A stretch of DNA of 64,000 bases from Pseudomonadota bacterium. Lineage in GTDB: Bacteria; Desulfobacterota; Desulfobulbia; Desulfobulbales; Desulfocapsaceae. Below are positions 58,054 through 64,000 of the stretch, piece by piece. Numbering within the stretch: the stretch's first letter is position 1; the number at the start of each line of letters is the position of its first letter. The DNA lies in assembly GCA_018820855.1 (NCBI GenBank), contig JAHJNL010000089.1, forward strand, positions 1-64,000, read 5' to 3'. Position numbers and translations under genes: made by a program. The notes beneath the pieces were generated by a model. That model was not told the origin of the DNA. It did not search any database and worked only from the letters and a program-made list of their open reading frames with translations.

Positions 58054-60360
58054 TCAATGACCGAAGACAACCTCTCTGAAAAAAACAATCAGGCTTTCCC
58101 GGCGACTTCTCATTTTTACCTGTTCCGGGATAAGATCAGTATGGTCAACCTTCATGACCGCCATTTTGTATTCTATGTGGGAGGCAAAGCGATTGTCGAG
58201 GTACCAGGCATAAGTAAGGCCGAAAAGGAGGCCAGGTGGAGTAAACCCCTCTTCACCGTTGATGAGTCGGGTATAATGATTTGCATCATCCGGATCTTGG
58301 ACCATCCTGGCAAGGGCCAGGTAGTCAGAAAGATCTTCATTACTTAAATAACAGTCCCTTACAGCGAGAGGTTTGAGATAGAGATGATAAGCCTTGCCCA
58401 GGATTATCCCATCCGCCGTCACAGGAAGCATTTCCTTTCGCTGAAAATAATCCCCAAGTAATGACTGACCAAGGGCAACAAGGAATGCCACCTCCAGATC
58501 ACCTTCTGTACGAAACTGATCCTGACGTATCTTGAGCAGGCCATCATAGGGATCAAAAAAAGAATAGACGCGATCCCACTTCTGATTACGTTTCCACTCC
58601 TCTGTTTCTATACATTGTATTCCCTTTACAAGCTGCAGATGTGCCAGAGGGATATCCTTATGATTCCATATAATATCCTGTAGAATTTCCCGTAAAGTCT
58701 CATCATCTTTTCCTGTCTGACTTCGCAGTTCAATAGAGATTCCTGCCAAATAGTCACGAATCTGTCTGTAACGTATCGAAGGGAGTTCAGAAGTAGTCAG
58801 GAAATGACTTTTTGTTATCAGAGCCGAATTGGTAGGAGCTGCACCTCGTTCCGTTACATGATGAAAGGTCGCCCACAGAGTGCGGATAACCAGAGAAAAC
58901 TGTTCCGCATCATGTCGGATAACACCATGCTCTAAGAGGACTGAAGGCGAATACATGCCACATTCAAGGGGAACGATTCCCTGTAAGCGGACCTTTTCCC
59001 GGTCAAGATAGATAGGAATCTTCCCTTCCACCGCATAATTCTGCAAGACTGTTGCCGGAACATTTTTTAAGGAGAGACACAAGACCTGATCAAAAAGCCC
59101 ACGGGTACCACCTGGAATATTTCGTTCATAAGCCTTTAACAGGTCAGAAAGATGAAATTTCCGCTCCGGGTCAACCATACTGAGATCTGTTTCACCAGTC
59201 TGTACCCAGAGATTGGACACCAGTATCTTCAGAGCCTTATGATTCTTTTTAACAGCATCAGCAATACCCGGTACCTGAAACACAGGAATAAGAGAACTAT
59301 ACAGGCTACCGGGTGCCATTATCATGATATCAGCACCTTCAATAAGATCAAAAACAGAAGATGAGACATCGGGCTCGCCACAGAAATTAACAAATGCGCG
59401 ATCTATAGGATAGCCACGATGGGTATGACCCGATTTATATTCTCCATTAAGCTGGGCACCATTTGTATAGCGCAGACTCAATTGGGCAGGAACAGAGGTA
59501 CAGGGCAGGACTGCAAGTTCATCTGCACCAAGCAAGGCGCAAAGTAATGCTATTCCGCGATAGAGATGTTTTCGAACCAGAACAGGCTCTGAAGCCAATC
59601 TGATATTATCATACCGATCAGGAATGCGTTTATAAATAGACGCGGCAAGAATCAAGTTCCCAAGACAATGTGGCCTTGAGAGAGTATTGTGAAGCCGCGC
59701 ATCATCAAAGAGTAGAGAAATTCTTTTTTCAAGCCCGTCCTGGATTGCCTTGGGAAGAATATTGCGCTCTGCAAGACCGCAGTCCCGCAAAAGTTGCTGG
59801 GAATTCTCAGGCCTGGCAGAGAAGCGATAGTTGAAAACTGTGGCAAGGAGACTTACAGTCCGTGTCGCCTCAGCCTCGGTCAAACCATACAACTCATGCA
59901 GCAGAGAAAGTTGGATTGACGAGAGCAAAACGTGACGGATATCCCCAAGTGCTATCAGAGGCAGATCTTTCAGCAGTTCACCGGTTGAGCCGCCGTCATC
60001 GGTGACACAAACAATGGAGCGGGTCTTAGGAAACAGACTCTTCATGCCTGAAAAGGGATTTCTGGCCCAGGAACTGCTTCTGCTATCTCCTCCGACAATG
60101 GTAGAGAGTCCGGTCCCACCACCAAAGACCACAACATTGAGATCTTGCACCGGCTCACTCGCCAGAGCATCTCTTAACTGTTGCAGGCCGTTAGCAGTTT
60201 CTGACGGAAGTCCCGGCGGCACCCCGGAGAGAATCAATTCCACCAATTTTTCACGCAGATCATCGTGAGGAAGGAGATCCAGTGGTGACAACTGTTTTCC
60301 ACTAATCCGTTTCAAACTGTCAACAAGGTCAGCCGTATGTTCTTCTCTATGATTTTGCAA
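58054..60360 (-). CDS. yvcK: YvcK/CofD-like protein with long C-terminal extension
   Basis: The middle of the protein (residues about 75-400) is a YvcK-family domain: VVVFGGGTGLSTI, DDGGSTG, LGDIRH and MAPGSLYSSL. YvcK proteins bind UDP-sugars and control growth on gluconeogenic carbon and cell-wall precursor supply. At 768 residues it is about twice the usual size; the last 350 residues are unidentified. A nearby kdsB and galU would fit a role in sugar-nucleotide balance, but no partner is clear. Confidence 0.85.
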   Translation of the reverse strand: MQNHREEHTADLVDSLKRISGKQLSPLDLLPHDDLREKLVELILSGVPPGLPSETANGLQQLRDALASEPVQDLNVVVFGGGTGLSTIVGGDSRSSSWARNPFSGMKSLFPKTRSIVCVTDDGGSTGELLKDLPLIALGDIRHVLLSSIQLSLLHELYGLTEAEATRTVSLLATVFNYRFSARPENSQQLLRDCGLAERNILPKAIQDGLEKRISLLFDDARLHNTLSRPHCLGNLILAASIYKRIPDRYDNIRLASEPVLVRKHLYRGIALLCALLGADELAVLPCTSVPAQLSLRYTNGAQLNGEYKSGHTHRGYPIDRAFVNFCGEPDVSSSVFDLIEGADIMIMAPGSLYSSLIPVFQVPGIADAVKKNHKALKILVSNLWVQTGETDLSMVDPERKFHLSDLLKAYERNIPGGTRGLFDQVLCLSLKNVPATVLQNYAVEGKIPIYLDREKVRLQGIVPLECGMYSPSVLLEHGVIRHDAEQFSLVIRTLWATFHHVTERGAAPTNSALITKSHFLTTSELPSIRYRQIRDYLAGISIELRSQTGKDDETLREILQDIIWNHKDIPLAHLQLVKGIQCIETEEWKRNQKWDRVYSFFDPYDGLLKIRQDQFRTEGDLEVAFLVALGQSLLGDYFQRKEMLPVTADGIILGKAYHLYLKPLAVRDCYLSNEDLSDYLALARMVQDPDDANHYTRLINGEEGFTPPGLLFGLTYAWYLDNRFASHIEYKMAVMKVDHTDLIPEQVKMRSRRESLIVFFREVVFGH

Positions 60361-60476
60361 TGGAATGTCGATTTATGGTTTTTGGTTCTGAGAAGTGGTT
60401 AACAACAGACGATGTTCAGTGACAAACTTGTCAAATAACCACTTTCAACTGCTAACTCTCAATGTTCAACTTTCTG

Positions 60477-61403
60477 TTACAGACCGGTGGCTGCCATCTG
60501 TTTCTCAACCGCCAGAACTGAAAGCTGCAGGGCTTTGTTCTCCTCTGCTGTCAACTCAAACTCAAGAATTCTCTCAACACCCTTTTCACCAATCACCACA
60601 GGAACACCAAGAAAGTAACCGGAAACACCAAACTCACCTTCTAAGTAAGCAGCACAGGGAAGAACCCTTTTGGAATCAGTGAGCACGGCCTCTGCCATCT
60701 CCACGGCGGCAAGCCCTGGAGTGTAAAAAGCAGAACCGGTCTTGAGATGATTGACGATCTCAATTCCACCATTCTGGGTCCGTTCAACGATAGCATCTAT
60801 TTGCTCACGGGAAAGGAGATCGGTGATGGGCACACCGGCGACGTTGGCCAATCTGACGAGGGGCATCATATTATCACCATGAATTCCCATGACCAGGGCA
60901 TTGACATCTTTGGGAGCCACTCCCACGGCTTCGGCCAGGAAGGTTCGATAACGTGCAGAATCAAGGACACCCGCCATACCGATTACCTTTTTCTTGGGAT
61001 GTCCGGTTACCTTGAATGCTGTATGTACCATGGCATCGATGGGATTAGTCACCACGATCAGGACACAGTCTGGTGAATGCTTGACCGCCTCTTCAGCACA
61101 GGCCTTGACAATGGCCACATTTTTTACCAGAAGATCATCACGGGACATACCGGGTTTCCGCGCCAGTCCTGCCGAAATAATCACCACATCGGAATTTGCC
61201 GTATCAGCGTAATTATTACTGCCCTTGATTGAGTAGTAAAACCCTTCCACCGGGCCGGCCTGGAGAAGATCAAGGGCCTTGCCCTGAGGAATTCCTTCAG
61301 CCACGTCGAGGAGAACAATATCACCAAGATTTTTGATTGCAGCCCAATGGGCAGCTGTTGCTCCAACGTTTCCGGCACCGATAATGGTAATTTTTTTTCT
61401 CAT
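60477..61403 (-). CDS. mdh: Malate dehydrogenase (LDH-like type)
   Basis: A 308-residue protein with the NAD-binding GAGNVGATAAH, the active-site stretch GLARKPGMSRDDLL (Arg pair for malate) and catalytic GIHGDNMMPL. The short LDH-like class is typical of Desulfobacterota and Chloroflexi. It serves the TCA cycle or its reductive direction, which fits the acetyl-CoA pathway in this window. Confidence 0.95.
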   Translation of the reverse strand: MRKKITIIGAGNVGATAAHWAAIKNLGDIVLLDVAEGIPQGKALDLLQAGPVEGFYYSIKGSNNYADTANSDVVIISAGLARKPGMSRDDLLVKNVAIVKACAEEAVKHSPDCVLIVVTNPIDAMVHTAFKVTGHPKKKVIGMAGVLDSARYRTFLAEAVGVAPKDVNALVMGIHGDNMMPLVRLANVAGVPITDLLSREQIDAIVERTQNGGIEIVNHLKTGSAFYTPGLAAVEMAEAVLTDSKRVLPCAAYLEGEFGVSGYFLGVPVVIGEKGVERILEFELTAEENKALQLSVLAVEKQMAATGL

Positions 61404-61488
61404 TGTGTTTCCTATTTGGCAGAATAATAATCACAGGGCGCAAACGCGGTGCGAATGCATTCACCTCATCTTTACTTTTTTGAATAAT

Positions 61489-62277
61489 TCATGTTGATCT
61501 GGACTCTGCTGTGTTGTTTATAATAAATTCTTCCACCCTTTTCAGATCCTCAGGTGTGTCCACCTCGATTGAATCGTGGGATGTCAAGACGACCTTGATC
61601 CTGTAGCCATATTCAAGGGCGCGCAACTGTTCCAACTTTTCAAAACGCTCCCATTCTCCTTCTGGCAAAGCAACAAAGGTCAGCAGAAATCCTTTCCGGT
61701 AAGCATAAAACCCCAGATGTTTGTAATAGGTTGGACCGATTTTTTCTTCAGGGTTTCGTTGAAAAGGGACCGGCGATCTGGAGAAATAGAGGGCATTCAT
61801 TTCATGATCAAAAACAGTTTTCACATGATTGGGATCATTGATTTCCTCTGGTCTGATAATCTTATAGATAAGGGTGGCCATGGGCAGCGAAGGATCATCA
61901 AGCAGAGGTTTTGCCACCTGTTCAATGACTTCCGGAGCGAAAAGAGGCTGATCGCCCTGGATATTGACGACCACATCATGCTCGGATATGTTAAGAAGTT
62001 CGGCAGCCTCGGCAAGACGATCGGAACCTGAAACATGATCATTGCGGGTGAGAACGTATTCACCTCCAAAAGATGCCACGCAATCTGCGATACGCTGATC
62101 ATCCGTAGCCACTACGACGCGACTCAAGAGTTTCACGGCCTGGGCCCGCTCCACAACATGCTGAATCATTGATTTGCCATTGATAAGAGCCAGCGGCTTT
62201 CCTTCAAAACGATTAGAGTGGTAACGGGCCGGAATGATGGCCACCACTTCTATCTTCTCTTGTTTTCCTGTTTCCAT
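61489..62277 (-). CDS. kdsB: CMP-KDO synthetase
   Basis: A 262-residue protein with IPARYHSNRFEGKPLALI, VVVATDDQRI and NIQGDQPL, the classic KdsB blocks. It activates KDO for lipopolysaccharide, so the organism has a Gram-negative outer membrane. It lies just downstream of nothing obvious and 86 bases upstream of mdh on the same strand. Confidence 0.95.
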   Translation of the reverse strand: METGKQEKIEVVAIIPARYHSNRFEGKPLALINGKSMIQHVVERAQAVKLLSRVVVATDDQRIADCVASFGGEYVLTRNDHVSGSDRLAEAAELLNISEHDVVVNIQGDQPLFAPEVIEQVAKPLLDDPSLPMATLIYKIIRPEEINDPNHVKTVFDHEMNALYFSRSPVPFQRNPEEKIGPTYYKHLGFYAYRKGFLLTFVALPEGEWERFEKLEQLRALEYGYRIKVVLTSHDSIEVDTPEDLKRVEEFIINNTAESRST

Positions 62278-62561
62278 CTGTTATCGTTATATATGAATTG
62301 TTGAAAAGTAAGGATCGACCAGACTCTAAAAGCATTCTCTGGTAGCGTGCTCTTACCAGTCTGGAATCTATTAGCTTCTTTGGATATTTGACCGATGACA
62401 GTTGACTAGAAGTCTGTTTAGTTGTCAAGATACAAATTCCACAGATACTAGTATAGTTTTCCCTGATAATTATACATATTCTACCGTTTCCACAGGTTTC
62501 AGGAATATGGCCTTCTGGAATTCAGATTAAGCATAATTTATAAGTACACATTTTTTTTCAG

Positions 62562-63359
62562 ATGAACCACTTCCCCCATCCACCATCGCCATCGCTACTT
62601 TCTCTGGCTGTCACCTACGTTGCGGAGCACCCGATTCTTCGGGAAAATGCCCTCAACCTGGCAAAAAAACTGCAATTAAATATGGTTGAACCTGCCGAGA
62701 AACAAAAAAATGACCTGTTACTGATCTACACAGAAGCAGGTTTACAGCTGCAACTAAGTGGCAACACCAAAGGAACACTCCACGTAGACTTTTCCTCAGG
62801 TGCAATGACTTATAGACGACTGCATGGAGGAGGAATCAAACAGCCACTGGCTAAAGCAGTAGGCATAAAACCAGGGAAAAGGCCATTTATTCTCGATGCC
62901 ACAGCAGGACTTGGCAGCGATGCCTTTCTTCTGGCGACACTTGGATGCAGGGTGTGCATGGTGGAGCGTTCCCCTCTTCTCGCTGCACTGCTGCAGGATG
63001 GTATGCAAAGGGCAGCCGCTGACCGAGAACTTCAAGAAATCATGGCACACAGACTTACCCTGCTCCAGGGTGATGCCCGTATTCTTATAGAAGGTCTGAC
63101 AGAGAGACCGGATACCATCTATATGGATCCCATGTATCCCCATCGTCGTAAAGCCGCACTCAACAGACAGGAGATGCGAATCATCCGCAGCATAGTCGGC
63201 ACTGACGAAGACGCCGATGAACTTCTCCGCACAGCCCTCCGCCATGCAGACAAGCGAGTGGTGGTCAAGCGCCCCAAGGGTGCTCCGCAAATCGCTGACC
63301 GTGCCCCCACGCACGTTATCAGCATGAAAAACAGTCGTTATGATGTGTATATGGTGTAA
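62562..63359 (+). CDS. rsmJ: 16S rRNA (guanine1516-N2)-methyltransferase
   Basis: A 265-residue SAM enzyme with LDATAGLGSDAFLLA (motif I) and the characteristic catalytic YMDPMYPHRRK. Both fit RsmJ (YhiQ). It methylates 16S rRNA near helix 45. It is convergent with rlmH, another rRNA methyltransferase. Confidence 0.92.
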   Translation: MNHFPHPPSPSLLSLAVTYVAEHPILRENALNLAKKLQLNMVEPAEKQKNDLLLIYTEAGLQLQLSGNTKGTLHVDFSSGAMTYRRLHGGGIKQPLAKAVGIKPGKRPFILDATAGLGSDAFLLATLGCRVCMVERSPLLAALLQDGMQRAAADRELQEIMAHRLTLLQGDARILIEGLTERPDTIYMDPMYPHRRKAALNRQEMRIIRSIVGTDEDADELLRTALRHADKRVVVKRPKGAPQIADRAPTHVISMKNSRYDVYMV

Positions 63360-63440
63360 AGGTTAGTTGAAAGTGGATAGTGGACAGTTGAAAGCAAGAT
63401 AATATCCGAAACTCAACGAATACACCTTTCCGGTTATTTT

Positions 63441-63908
63441 CTATTTATGATACTTTTCCCCGGCCTTAATCGTATATGCCCGATACAACTGCTCCAGGAG
63501 AAACAGGCGAACCATATCATGGGTAAAAGTCATCCGAGAGAGCGAGAGACAAAAATCAGCCTGACCAAGGACTTCCGACGCATGTCCGGTGGGACCTCCG
63601 ATAAGAAAGGAAACCTGTTTTTTCCCCTCCATTTCCCACCGGGAAAGGAGATCAGCCAGTTCCTCGGAACTAATCTGCCTGCCTTGGGCATCAAGAGCCA
63701 CTTTGACAGCTGCAGGAGGTAGCGCAGCAAGGAGGACTCGCCCCTCCTCCTGTCGTTCCTGCTCTTCTGTCCACCCCTTCTTCCTTTTCAGTTTCAGAGT
63801 AGTTAATTGCAGACCGGTATAATGTTTAAGCCGTCCGGCATACTCATTAATCCCCTGCTCTATAAAAGATTCTTTAGTTTTGCCGAGCAAAAGCAGTTCA
63901 AGCTTCAT
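63441..63908 (-). CDS. rlmH: 23S rRNA (pseudouridine1915-N3)-methyltransferase
   Basis: A 155-residue SPOUT-family protein, the usual RlmH length. It shows LIGGPTGHASEVL and the C-terminal knot TFTHDMVRLFLLEQLYRAY ending in EKYHK. It modifies the 23S rRNA residue at the ribosome decoding side once the 70S ribosome has formed. Confidence 0.95.
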   Translation of the reverse strand: MKLELLLLGKTKESFIEQGINEYAGRLKHYTGLQLTTLKLKRKKGWTEEQERQEEGRVLLAALPPAAVKVALDAQGRQISSEELADLLSRWEMEGKKQVSFLIGGPTGHASEVLGQADFCLSLSRMTFTHDMVRLFLLEQLYRAYTIKAGEKYHK

Positions 63909-63911
63909 AAG

Positions 63912-64000
63912 TTAGCAATGGATTTTGTCCTGCGCTACCATTATCTCTTTCAGAATACGGCAGAACTTCTCATAAGATATCTCATGATTGATCCCGGGGC
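63912..64000 (-). CDS. C-terminal end of an unidentified gene (runs off the right edge)
   Basis: An open minus-strand frame of 28 visible codons (INHEISYEKFCRIL, then KEIMVAQDKIHC) ends at TAA three bases before the rlmH start, so the two are probably in one operon. Too little is visible to name it. Confidence 0.45.
   Translation of the reverse strand, partial: PGINHEISYEKFCRILKEIMVAQDKIHC

Noticed and set aside
1-64000. CRISPR arrays, rRNA and tRNA genes
   Set aside because: No regularly spaced repeats or recognisable RNA gene sequences were seen on reading both strands.

Overview
The window looks like a chromosome segment of a strictly anaerobic, autotrophy-capable Desulfobacterota bacterium, most plausibly a relative of the Desulfobulbales. 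This is inferred from gene content and style, not from a database match. The main reasons are a complete CO dehydrogenase/acetyl-CoA synthase core, HdrA/MvhD-type flavoproteins next to formate dehydrogenase, and heavy use of in-frame UGA as selenocysteine. No rRNA, tRNA or CRISPR array was seen.

Bases 1-16,000 are an accessory region of mixed base composition. It holds a group IIC intron 5' end at the left edge, a TetR regulator with tandem operators and its sulfotransferase partner, a broken acyltransferase, a lone TIR-like (ThsB-type) protein, an ORF-less group IIC intron, and a methyltransferase followed by an attC-like site (integron-cassette style). Next come a transposase-type inverted repeat that cuts a small ORF, two cell-wall enzymes, a GC-rich trkH-trkA pair, a fatty acid desaturase, a DUF2254 membrane protein, and small redox, transglutaminase-like and cyclotransferase genes. 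The last item is a very small thioredoxin-like gene read through an in-frame UGA.

Bases 16,285-33,689 (minus strand) form one long Wood-Ljungdahl operon. Transcribed from the right, the order is folD, cooS, a metF-acsD fusion, acsB, acsC, a GltD-formate dehydrogenase fusion with Sec, an HdrA-type protein with Sec, and MvhD with Sec. Together these cover formate/CO2 interconversion, C1-folate steps, CO2/CO interconversion, methyl transfer to the corrinoid protein and acetyl-CoA synthesis, with an Hdr-type module to couple electrons. The three UGA codons split these genes for a naive gene caller; each is followed by a bSECIS-like hairpin.

Bases 34,100-49,600 are rich in cyclic-di-GMP signalling. 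They hold a five-PAS diguanylate cyclase, an HDOD-GGDEF protein, and a tight four-gene unit (TonB-dependent receptor, YfiR-like protein, hybrid histidine kinase, REC-GGDEF-EAL protein). A malic enzyme, a KamA-family radical SAM enzyme and a cysteine-rich protein of unknown function lie among them.

Bases 49,700-64,000 carry core genes: priA and galU (overlapping), hrpA, a double-length YvcK/CofD-like protein, mdh, kdsB, rsmJ, rlmH and the end of one further gene that runs off the right edge.
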